A model generated the notes under the pieces. That model was given only the letters and a program-made list of their open reading frames with translations, made no database searches and was not told the DNA's origin. From JACVSF01 sp036702855 (GTDB lineage: Bacteria > Cyanobacteriota > Cyanobacteriia > Phormidesmidales > Phormidesmidaceae), in NCBI GenBank assembly GCA_036702855.1, contig DATNQF010000078.1, positions 1 to 8,265 of the forward strand: a stretch of DNA of 8,265 nt. The letters run 5' to 3'. Below are positions 1 through 6,373 of this stretch, piece by piece. The first letter of the stretch is position 1. The number at the start of each line of letters is the position of its first letter. The translations under genes were made by a program, and so were the position numbers.

Positions 1-460
1 GGCCTGTAATCCAAGCATTGACCCCTAGCTCTTGAAACGCGCGCTGGAGGGGTTCTACTTTCGTTAAGTAGTGAAACTGGCTAACATCTTGTGCCCATAG
101 GTGATCTCCATAGCGGGCTGCAAACGCCTCGCGGCTGTTTACGCCTTCTGCCCGGTAAACCCGCAAATCAAGGTCATAGAAGGCTTTAGCACGCGCCACT
201 GTGTCTAGCGTTTCTGGGAAGTGATGCAGGGTATCTAGAAAAATAACGGGCACTGGGGGAGTAGATCGCAGTTCCCGGTACAGCATGTGTGTCACGGCCA
301 ACACACTGAACGCGCTAGTTTGCACGAGACCTTCTGGGATGCTCTCAAGGCACCAAGCCAAAATTTCCTGAGGGCTGGCTGCATCAAACCGACGGTTGAG
401 CTGAGTCAGGTCTAATTCTGAAGGGGTGACTGCCGAAGAAGCGGCTATGCATCGAGCCAT
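1..460 (-). CDS. cysH: Phosphoadenylyl-sulfate (PAPS/APS) reductase CysH, N-terminal part, cut by window edge
   Basis: I translated the minus strand from the ATG at 460-458; the frame stays open for 153 codons to the window edge, against roughly 240-250 residues expected for the family. Recognisable blocks are VQTSAFSV (residues 46-53, the modified PP-loop of adenylyl-sulfate reductases), PVIFLDTLHHFPET (71-84) and HYLTKVEPLQRAFQELGVNAWITG (130-153), the last being the conserved substrate-binding stretch. The enzyme is a soluble cytoplasmic protein that reduces activated sulfate to sulfite with thioredoxin or glutaredoxin as electron donor. The C-terminal catalytic cysteine and any iron-sulfur cysteines lie outside the window, so PAPS versus APS preference cannot be judged. 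The gene is transcribed divergently from the glutaredoxin-like gene. The Shine-Dalgarno sequence is weak (GGGTAA about 8 nt upstream). Confidence 0.93.
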   Translation of the reverse strand, partial: MARCIAASSAVTPSELDLTQLNRRFDAASPQEILAWCLESIPEGLVQTSAFSVLAVTHMLYRELRSTPPVPVIFLDTLHHFPETLDTVARAKAFYDLDLRVYRAEGVNSREAFAARYGDHLWAQDVSQFHYLTKVEPLQRAFQELGVNAWITG

Positions 461-747
461 AGTGTTTTACCCGTTAATTAACTGGCGCAACTGCGCATGA
501 TTACTTCGTACCCAATCTTAGCTTTTAAACACCCCTAATTCGGTCGGGATATAGGGGATTGAATTTTATGGACAAGGGAATGCGATCGCATTCCCCACCC
601 GAAGAAAGTTCAGCAGCATCCTAACGCGATAAACCGTTAAGGTCTTGAATACCTTTCAAAGACTCAATTTAGAGGGTGTGGCTAAGGAAAGGGCCTATCC
701 AGGTGACAATGGAAGTTCAAATCTGCTTACCCCTGATGCTTTGTGCA
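461..747. other. Divergent intergenic region between cysH and the glutaredoxin-like gene
   Basis: No convincing coding frame. It must hold the cysH promoter (leftward) and that of the glutaredoxin-like/murE unit (rightward), but I see no strong -35/-10 pair for either. Inverted repeats present are GCGCA-AC-TGCGC at 485-496, about 25 nt upstream of the cysH ATG and so a possible operator; CCCCTA (532-537) with TAGGGG (552-557); and the HIP1 palindrome at 576-595. The right part (676-747) is open in the glutaredoxin frame and could be coding if an upstream start is used. Confidence 0.5.
576..595. repeat. 20-bp perfect palindrome centred on HIP1
   Basis: GGGAATGCGATCGCATTCCC reads the same on both strands. 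The core GCGATCGC (582-589) is the cyanobacterial HIP1 octamer, and the symmetry continues six further bases on each side, so this is not just a bare octamer. No T-tract follows, so it is not a standard terminator. It lies between two divergent genes and could be a protein-binding site or a dispersed extended-HIP1 element. Confidence 0.8.
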
Positions 748-1032
748 ATGCAGCTAGTGCTCTACAGCAAACCCGGTTGTCACCTGTGCGAGGGCTTGGA
801 AGAAAAGCTGTTGGCCCTAAGTCACCTGCCCTTTGAACTGGAAGTGCGCGATATTACAACGCGGGATGACTGGTTTCAGGCGTATCAGTATGAAATTCCA
901 GTGCTATGTCAGAGGGTCGAAACAGCGGCTGGCTGGCGAGAGCAGCCTTTGCCTCGCCTTTCTCCTCGGGCTTCAGTTGCTCAGGTGGAGCGTTTGATAC
1001 AGACCTACCTTGGCCCTAGTAAGGCAGAATAG
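748..1032 (+). CDS. Glutaredoxin-like thioredoxin-fold protein (DUF836/GlrX family)
   Basis: A 94-residue protein starting MQLVLYSKPGCHLCEGLEEKL. The beta-strand followed by C11-H-L-C14 and a helix is the glutaredoxin/thioredoxin active site, and YEIPVL with P51 is the expected cis-proline block; DDWFQAYQYEIPVL (40-53) is typical of the cyanobacterial small-glutaredoxin family. It is probably a cytoplasmic dithiol-disulfide oxidoreductase whose substrate is unknown. Start choice: ATG 748 puts the first beta-strand at the N-terminus as in the family. ATG 709 (preceded by AGGTG at 701-705) and GTG 676 are in frame and would add 13 or 24 residues of no recognisable fold. The stop is 30 nt before murE on the same strand, so an operon is likely. 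Confidence 0.82.
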   Translation: MQLVLYSKPGCHLCEGLEEKLLALSHLPFELEVRDITTRDDWFQAYQYEIPVLCQRVETAAGWREQPLPRLSPRASVAQVERLIQTYLGPSKAE

Positions 1033-1062
1033 TCCCATTCAGTGATGTGAGGAGTTGCTGAC

Positions 1063-2586
1063 ATGACCCTGCGTGAACTGCTAGCGAGTTTGCCTCAAGG
1101 ATTGGTGGCTTTGGAGGCGTTGCCTGACCATCCGGCCTTGGAGGCTGAAGTCAAGGGCCTTTGCACCAATTCCCACGCCTGCCAGGCAGGAGACGTTTTT
1201 ATTGGAATGCCGGGCACCCGAGTTGATGGGGGCGAGTTTTGGCCGAGTGCGATCGCAGCAGGTGCGATCGCGGCTCTGGTTTCCCCTCAGGCGCTTCAGG
1301 CTCGCCCTGTCGCTGCCGAAGACGCCCCTGCCTGCGTGATTCCCATCAGTGACCTGGCCGTTGCCTGTGCCGAGGTCGCTGCTGCCTTCTATGGCTATCC
1401 GGCCCGCCGTATGAAGCTGGTTGGGGTGACGGGCACCAATGGCAAGACGACCACAACCCATCTCATTGAGTACCTGCTACAGGCGGGTCAGACGGCTACT
1501 GCCCTGTTAGGAACCCTGTACAGCCGTTGGCCGGGCCATCAACGCACAGCTTTGCACACCACCCCGTTTGCTGTTGAACTACAGGCTGATTTGGCAACGG
1601 CTCGCGAAGCCGGAGCCGAGGTGACGGTCATGGAGGTGAGTTCCCACGCTCTGGCCCAGAAGCGAGTTTGGGGTTGTCCTTTTGAAGTGGCCGTCTTCAC
1701 CAACTTGACGCAGGATCACCTGGACTTTCACCGCGACTTAGAAGACTACTTCAGTGCTAAGGCCCTTCTGTTTAGCGGCGACTACCTCCAAGGCCGAGCT
1801 GTGGTTAACCACAAAGATCCCTATGGTCGTCGGCTGATTGAGCAACTAGGCTCCGACCGGGTTTGGAGCTACAGCACCGAGAATGATCAGGCTGATCTCT
1901 ACACGAGCCAACTGCAATACCGGGCAACGGGAGTAAGCGGTCAGCTCCACACGCCGATGGGCACTGTAGCCTTTACCTCGCCTCTGGTCGGTCAGTTTAA
2001 TCTGGAGAACCTGCTAGCAGCGGTGGGAGCTGCCCTGCACTTAGGCGTTTCGCTCGAAACCATTGTTAATGTCCTGCCCCAATTCCCTGGAGTGCCGGGT
2101 CGCATGGAGCGGGTTCAGATCGGCTCTAACCAAGACATCAGCGTGATTGTGGACTACGCCCACACCCCCGATAGCTTGAAGAATTCCTTGGAAGCCGCTC
2201 GGCCCTTCATTGAAGGACGAATGATCTGCGTGTTTGGCTGTGGGGGAGATCGCGATCGCACTAAGCGCCCTCAGATGGGTCGCATTGCTTACGAGCTAGC
2301 AGATGCTGTGGTCGTCACCTCCGACAATCCCCGGACAGAAGATCCAGAGCGGATTTTGCAAGACATTCTAGAGGGCATCCCGGCTCAGTTGGATGATCAC
2401 TCTGTAGTGTGCGATCGCGCCCAAGCCATTCGCAGTGCCATTTCTCAGGCCCAACCTGGGGACGGCATCCTGATTGCGGGTAAAGGCCATGAGGATTACC
2501 AAATTTTGGGAACTGAAAAGATTCACTTTGATGACCGAGAACAGGCCCGCGAGGCACTAAACCAGCGATATAACAAGTCGGCCTAG
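1063..2586 (+). CDS. murE: UDP-N-acetylmuramoyl-L-alanyl-D-glutamate--2,6-diaminopimelate ligase MurE
   Basis: A 507-residue Mur ligase of normal length. It adds meso-diaminopimelate to UDP-MurNAc-L-Ala-D-Glu in the cytoplasm using ATP, a core step of peptidoglycan precursor synthesis. Visible motifs in order: LCTNSHACQAGDVFIGMPG (33-51, UDP-binding domain), TGTNGKTTT (123-131, P-loop with K128), HTTP (165-168), EVSSHAL (191-197), FTNLTQDHLDFH (212-223), YFSAKALLF (229-237, with K233 the expected carbamylated lysine), VDYAHTPDSLK (363-373), FGCGGDRDRTKRP (391-403), DNPR (421-424) and GKGHED (473-478). DNPR is the signature selecting meso-DAP over lysine, fitting a Gram-negative-type wall. The start ATG has TGAGGAG at 1048-1054, 8 nt upstream. 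It lies 30 nt behind the glutaredoxin-like gene and probably shares its transcript. Four HIP1 sites lie inside. Confidence 0.97.
   Translation: MTLRELLASLPQGLVALEALPDHPALEAEVKGLCTNSHACQAGDVFIGMPGTRVDGGEFWPSAIAAGAIAALVSPQALQARPVAAEDAPACVIPISDLAVACAEVAAAFYGYPARRMKLVGVTGTNGKTTTTHLIEYLLQAGQTATALLGTLYSRWPGHQRTALHTTPFAVELQADLATAREAGAEVTVMEVSSHALAQKRVWGCPFEVAVFTNLTQDHLDFHRDLEDYFSAKALLFSGDYLQGRAVVNHKDPYGRRLIEQLGSDRVWSYSTENDQADLYTSQLQYRATGVSGQLHTPMGTVAFTSPLVGQFNLENLLAAVGAALHLGVSLETIVNVLPQFPGVPGRMERVQIGSNQDISVIVDYAHTPDSLKNSLEAARPFIEGRMICVFGCGGDRDRTKRPQMGRIAYELADAVVVTSDNPRTEDPERILQDILEGIPAQLDDHSVVCDRAQAIRSAISQAQPGDGILIAGKGHEDYQILGTEKIHFDDREQAREALNQRYNKSA
1249..1271. repeat. Tandem HIP1 pair inside murE
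   Basis: Two GCGATCGC octamers at 1249-1256 and 1264-1271 with start points 15 bp apart, so both fall in the same reading phase and encode the repeated peptide AIAAGAIAA of MurE. It is a compact example of HIP1 embedded in coding sequence without disturbing the frame. Confidence 0.85.
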
Positions 2587-2846
2587 GTCTGCTTTTGTTC
2601 ATCCCTAAAACGGTGGCTATGCTGCTCTGTAGGGGTGATTTCTATAAAATCCCGCAACAATTTCAGCCAAAATCCTAATTCTTGCCGGATACTCTGATCA
2701 AACCGTAAGCTGTTCTGCCTAAATTCTGCATTCTGATTGCATCTGCCAGACAAGGGGCTCACGCTCCTTGTCTTTAACTATAGGCTGGCTGCAATTTAAT
2801 TTAGAAGAATGCCAAAGCCCCTACACCCTTGGTCTCTTGGAGTATC
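2587..2846. other. Intergenic region between murE and the plus-strand kinase
   Basis: No coding frame of note. It holds a strong hairpin at 2748-2773 (listed separately) and a weaker CCCTA/TAGGGG pairing at about 2606-2636. AT-rich stretches such as TATAAA (2643-2648) and TTTAAT (2795-2800) could be -10 boxes, but none has a good -35 at the right distance. Confidence 0.45.
2748..2773 (+). terminator. Hairpin AGACAAGG/CCTTGTCT, possible murE terminator
   Basis: Perfect 8-bp stem, AGACAAGG (2748-2755) and CCTTGTCT (2766-2773), with a 10-nt loop GGCTCACGCT. Only a short T run (TTT inside TCTTTAA) follows, so intrinsic termination would be weak. It lies 162 nt after the murE stop and about 75 nt before the kinase ATG, so it could equally be a leader structure or a binding site for the kinase gene. 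Confidence 0.5.
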
Positions 2847-4340
2847 ATGCAGTCCTATCGTTATGAAGAGGGATCGCTGCATCAAATTATTCGATCCAGC
2901 GCAGCGAATCCCGATGTGGTTCAGGTCAAGCCTAAAGGGCTCAAAGCCATTCTGCAATCGACCGTAGATTTTCTAGAAACTCACCAGATCGCGGCTACCC
3001 TATTGGCTAAATTTCCCAAGGGAGCGCTTTGGGAAGAGGATGTTCTTCGCTATTGCCAGACCCTTCGGGGCCGCAGTCGGCTGTACACCTTTACGCGTAC
3101 CTCTTCTGACGACACCCCTTCAGGCTTGTCTGCTGAAAGGACTGCTGTGCTGCCTTTGGAGAACGGCCATACTTGGCGCGGAGAGTACTTCTTGATCATC
3201 CTGTCTAGAAGTTTCTGTGGAGTCATTGCAGCTCATCAAGTTCGATCCCTTTCGGCGATACATCCTCCAGCCCTAGAGGATGACTCAGTCGAATTGAGCG
3301 ATCCCCTCATTGACCTTCAGGCCAGCCCCCTACCTACTAGCTCCTTTTACCTGGAGGTGTATTGCTCGATCAGCCCAGACCTGGTATCTGATTTGCTGGC
3401 TACCCTGCGCCCTACCGTAGAGCAGAGTGCGAATCGCTATCCGGACGCTTCAAATCTGCAGGACTTGGTTACTCATTGGGATCAGTACTGCGCACTGCCC
3501 ACCGAGGAAACCCAAGATACATCCGTGTTGGATTTGTGGCTGGTCTGGCAGTTCCAGCAACAGGAACACCTGAGGCAGACTATTTCCTCCTATCGGAAGC
3601 AAGCGTTAAATGCCTCTAACCTGTCCTCCCAGAACGAGGTTCTGCTGAATACCCTACGGTTAAAAGACAATTTTCTCAATACGGTGGGGCAGGAACTGCG
3701 AACTCCCTTGTCCACGATTAAAACAGCGCTCACGTTGCTGGGTTCTCCAACGCTTAAGGGACCTCAGCGGCAACGCTACATGGACATGATCAGTCGGGAA
3801 TGCGATCGCCAAAGTGCGCTGATTAGTGGCGTACTGGATCTGTTGCAAATGGAGACAAGTTTGGGGCATATCCGTCCTCAGGCCTTACAACTAGCAGATA
3901 CTGTTCCCCCAATTGTCAGCACCTATCAGCCCCTGGCTGAGGAAAAGGGAATTATGCTGGCGTACACTGTTCCCAATGATTTACCTATGGTGTCCTGCCC
4001 TGAGCCTTGGCTGCGCCAAATCGTGATTAACCTGTTAAACAACAGTATTAAATACACGCGGCGGGGCGGGCAGGTTTGGGTCACCGCCCAGCAACAAGAG
4101 GACTTTGCCGAGCTTGAGGTGCGGGATTCGGGAGTTGGCATTGCGCCCACTGACCTACCCAATATTTTTGAGCACTTCTACCGGGGTCGAAACTTGCCTG
4201 AAGGTGAGACCGAAGGTGCAGGGCTAGGGCTGTCTATTGTTCAGCAACTTCTGACCTACTGTGGAGGCTCGATTGTAGTCAATAGCCAACCGGGCAGCGG
4301 TAGCAGCTTTCGGGTTCGATTCCCGCTGCATCAGCGCTAG
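2847..4340 (+). CDS. DICT-like domain sensor histidine kinase homologue lacking the phosphoacceptor histidine
   Basis: A 497-residue soluble protein with no membrane segment. Residues about 25-140 resemble the cyanobacterial DICT sensory domain (LKAILQSTVDFLETHQIAAT, then RGEYFLIILSRSFCGVIAAHQ). About 225-275 is a helical, Gln/Leu-rich linker, then a HisKA-type dimerisation region and a HATPase_c domain. The H-box reads FLNTVGQELRTPLSTIK, so the canonical histidine is Q282 (codon CAG, 3690-3692). The ATPase part looks intact: N-box NLLNNSIKYT (N399), G1 DSGVGIA (427-433), F-box FEHFYRG, G2 GAGLGLSI (457-464). It may be a pseudo-sensor, a trans-acting kinase or a regulator of another kinase. 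ATG 2847 is chosen because GGAG (2839-2842) precedes it; TTG 2829 is in frame but would place the GGAG inside the gene. No response regulator gene is adjacent. Convergent with the second kinase. Confidence 0.88.
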   Translation: MQSYRYEEGSLHQIIRSSAANPDVVQVKPKGLKAILQSTVDFLETHQIAATLLAKFPKGALWEEDVLRYCQTLRGRSRLYTFTRTSSDDTPSGLSAERTAVLPLENGHTWRGEYFLIILSRSFCGVIAAHQVRSLSAIHPPALEDDSVELSDPLIDLQASPLPTSSFYLEVYCSISPDLVSDLLATLRPTVEQSANRYPDASNLQDLVTHWDQYCALPTEETQDTSVLDLWLVWQFQQQEHLRQTISSYRKQALNASNLSSQNEVLLNTLRLKDNFLNTVGQELRTPLSTIKTALTLLGSPTLKGPQRQRYMDMISRECDRQSALISGVLDLLQMETSLGHIRPQALQLADTVPPIVSTYQPLAEEKGIMLAYTVPNDLPMVSCPEPWLRQIVINLLNNSIKYTRRGGQVWVTAQQQEDFAELEVRDSGVGIAPTDLPNIFEHFYRGRNLPEGETEGAGLGLSIVQQLLTYCGGSIVVNSQPGSGSSFRVRFPLHQR

Positions 4341-4351
4341 CCTGTTATCCC

Positions 4352-4510
4352 CTAGTGGACTGACAAGCCTAAAAGTGTGTATTGCGTAGGCTGGGTTGAG
4401 CAAAGCGAAACCCAGCGCTCGCCTGACTTGTCGGGTTTTCCCCTGTGGAAACGCTTCGCGAACGCCAAGGCTCAACCCAACCTACCTCTTTAGCCTTGCT
4501 AGTCCACCAG
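4352..4510. mobile_element. MITE-like inverted-repeat element between the two kinase genes
   Basis: A 159-bp noncoding element with imperfect terminal inverted repeats. Left outer arm CTAGTGGACT...AAGCCTAAA (4352-4373) mirrors right arm TTTAGCCTT...AGTCCACCAG (4489-4510); inner arms GTAGGCTGGGTTGAG (4386-4400) and CTCAACCCAACCTAC (4471-4485) match with one difference. Inside, GCTGGGTT (4390-4397) and AACCCAGC (4409-4416) can form a separate hairpin. The GTAGG-TGGGTTGAG-CGAAACCCA wording is a known style of dispersed cyanobacterial repeat. There is no transposase gene and I see no clear target-site duplication. Lying between convergent 3' ends, its folded transcripts could stop transcription in both directions. 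Confidence 0.72.
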
Positions 4511-4545
4511 TGTCAAAACTTTAGGCTTTTGCAGGCACTATGGTT

Positions 4546-6231
4546 CTAGAGAGTGCGGGTTTCTAGCGGGAGATAGACGGTCAAGACCTCGCCCCGTTGA
4601 GGTTTTTGCCGCACAATAAGCTTGCCACCCAACGCCTGAAATAGGTTCTTGGTTGCATCTAAATTGAGACTGAGTCCACCCGTTTCTGGCTGAAACATCA
4701 GCAACTGACCTACGGAACGGAAGGGGGATACAGATGGTTTTTGGCAGGCTGGAGCCTCAGAAGTTGCTGCCTCAGCTTTTGGCTGAGACTGAAACTGTAG
4801 CTTGAGTTGGTGCCCTGCTAGACTCACGACCAGTTTGATGTGGCTGTAGGGAGGCAGGCTGTGAGTGAAGCGATCAATCAACCCAGTCAACACCTGGTTA
4901 AGCATCGTTGGATCACTCGTGACCATAGGCATTTGAGACGGTACCTTAACCTCTAGGGTTAAGTTCCGACGTTGGGCCTGCTGCTGCCACAGGGGAATGG
5001 AATCTTGGAAGATCTGATTTAGGGAAATGGCCGACAGAGGGGATTTAGGCTGTTTAGTGCCGTCAGTCTCTAGTTCAACTGCTCGGAAGATGAGGTTGAA
5101 TCGGTCAATTTGCTGAGTGCATTCTCGATCAATTACCTTTAACCGCTTAATCGCATCCTCTGGCATGTCCTTACGCTTGAGAAGAGAGCGGGTAAAGGTG
5201 CGAATAGTCGTTAAGGGCGTGCGAATCTCATGAGCCATTGCTTTTAGCAATTCTGCATCCGCACTGCACTGAGTTTGACCGTTAGCGGCAGTCTCCACCG
5301 TTCCTTGCAACAAACCAAAGGGCCGAGCAGGTTCGTTCCATCTAGCCTCTAACGGGCTTTCAGAAATCGGTGTTTCTAAATTCAGCAGTTTGACAGCAGA
5401 GTCAGGATTGGGCGCAGAAGGTGCCCCAGTCATGGACTGAACCCGCAGTTGATCAATTAGCGAACGGCTAAACTGGGTGACAATCTTGTAATTCGGTGCT
5501 TGGGGTGGAAACTGATTTGCGATCGCATCCAAACTCCCTAATAATGGTGGCCGAATTTGAGCAACACGCGATCGCAAACGGTTCCACACCTGAAGTGTGA
5601 CCTCTGGATCAAAAGAAAACTGGAACTGAAACCCACCCTGGTCCGTCTGTCCTAATACCAAAGACAGGCTAAAGGTTGGGGTCAATACTAGACAAAACCG
5701 CTCGGTAGCTAAAGGGTCGCCAGGTGGCAACGGAATGGTTTGCAGTGCTTGTGAGGGGTGTCCGCCACTTCTTTCATCCCCAGGCAGCAGCGGGCGAGCG
5801 ACCGCCAACAGCCCTTCTAGGGGTTCGGGGATTAACACCCAGGTAGACAGCCGCTGGGCTATTGTCGGATGCCAAATGACTGGCAACGGCCCAGACAATA
5901 GCAGTCCGTCCCAATTTGCCAGTCCCCCTGATGCCTCGGGAAACTGCGAGGCTAAACCCATCTGTAAAAGCTGGGTCAGCGCTGCAATGCCAGCCCACCA
6001 TTCTGCTTCGGCGTGAAGGCGTTGTTGAGACCGATTGGCTACCGTGGGAGCAACGCCAACACTATCTTGACGTACCCGCTGCCCTAGCACCCCATTGTCA
6101 GTCTTCTCCCAAGTCAAGCGCCCATCGGCTTGACTCTTGCCCCAGCTCTCTCCAGAACCCAGCTCATCTCCCGCCAACAGTTCAGTGAGGGAGAAATGGT
6201 GATTGCCCACAGGTCTACCCGCTTCCAACAT
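4546..6231 (-). CDS. DICT-like domain histidine kinase with degenerate ATP-binding domain
   Basis: A 561-residue soluble protein. About 75-225 is a cyanobacterial DICT-like sensory region (IPLPPGDPLATERFCLVLTP, 166-185, then FQFSFDPEV). The dimerisation region has a normal H-box, AMAHEIRTPLTTIRT (331-345, H334), followed by IDRECTQQIDRFNLIFRAVELE. The expected HATPase_c domain (about 400-556) is decayed: the N-box position reads LIDRFTHSLPP, with R454 where Asn should be; no DxGxG G1 motif exists and its place is taken by an Ala/Ser/Pro-rich stretch (483-503); only a G2-like GGLSLNLDATKNLFQALGGKL (518-538) remains. It may therefore be unable to bind ATP by itself. ATG 6231 is used; no good Shine-Dalgarno sequence is visible, so the true start could be internal. 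It follows the ComFB-family gene on the same strand after a 142-nt structured spacer. Confidence 0.85.
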   Translation of the reverse strand: MLEAGRPVGNHHFSLTELLAGDELGSGESWGKSQADGRLTWEKTDNGVLGQRVRQDSVGVAPTVANRSQQRLHAEAEWWAGIAALTQLLQMGLASQFPEASGGLANWDGLLLSGPLPVIWHPTIAQRLSTWVLIPEPLEGLLAVARPLLPGDERSGGHPSQALQTIPLPPGDPLATERFCLVLTPTFSLSLVLGQTDQGGFQFQFSFDPEVTLQVWNRLRSRVAQIRPPLLGSLDAIANQFPPQAPNYKIVTQFSRSLIDQLRVQSMTGAPSAPNPDSAVKLLNLETPISESPLEARWNEPARPFGLLQGTVETAANGQTQCSADAELLKAMAHEIRTPLTTIRTFTRSLLKRKDMPEDAIKRLKVIDRECTQQIDRFNLIFRAVELETDGTKQPKSPLSAISLNQIFQDSIPLWQQQAQRRNLTLEVKVPSQMPMVTSDPTMLNQVLTGLIDRFTHSLPPYSHIKLVVSLAGHQLKLQFQSQPKAEAATSEAPACQKPSVSPFRSVGQLLMFQPETGGLSLNLDATKNLFQALGGKLIVRQKPQRGEVLTVYLPLETRTL

Positions 6232-6246
6232 GGCACACTCGTTCGC

Positions 6247-6328
6247 TTAGGACTAGAGTCCTTTGACCCTTGCTGCAATAGATTACAGACTCAAAAGTCT
6301 GCTCTATTACGAGCCTACGTCCTAACCA
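6247..6328. other. Cloverleaf-like structured spacer between comFB-like gene and kinase
   Basis: TTAGGAC (6247-6253) pairs with GTCCTAA (6319-6325), which is followed on the plus strand by CCA (6326-6328). Inside, CAGACT-CAAA-AGTCTG (6286-6301) forms a hairpin extended by AATAG (6277-6281) with CTATT (6304-6308), and GCTC (6301-6304) can alternatively pair with GAGC (6311-6314). AGGACT (6249-6254) can also pair with AGTCCT (6257-6262). The outline is tRNA-sized, but no T-loop TTCRA sequence or D-loop GG is present on either strand and the anticodon loop has the wrong length, so I do not call a tRNA. It may be a degenerate tRNA, or a leader structure of the minus-strand kinase mRNA, whose ATG is 15 nt away. 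Confidence 0.45.
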
Positions 6329-6373
6329 GAAATTGAGCTATGGGTAGAACCGAACGTTTGAGGATAGGGTTCC

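Noticed and set aside
645..836. Open frame of 63 codons on the plus strand
   Set aside because: Overlaps the glutaredoxin-like gene in another frame and has no recognisable protein features.
1081..1461. 126-codon minus-strand frame inside murE
   Set aside because: Fully antisense to conserved MurE sequence; composition typical of a shadow frame.
2829..2846. TTG start for the plus-strand kinase
   Set aside because: It would place the GGAG ribosome-binding site inside the gene; ATG 2847 is a better fit.
4515..4532. CAAAA/TTTTG mini-hairpin as terminator of the minus-strand kinase
   Set aside because: Only five A-T-rich pairs; too weak to call next to the much stronger MITE arms.
5735..6188. 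Plus-strand open frames opposite the minus-strand kinase
   Set aside because: Antisense shadows of a well-supported DICT-like kinase; low-complexity translations with no family resemblance.
6247..6328. True tRNA gene (plus or minus strand)
   Set aside because: No TTCRA T-loop, no D-loop GG, a 6-nt or 4-nt anticodon loop and an abnormal spacing between arms. Kept only as a structured element.
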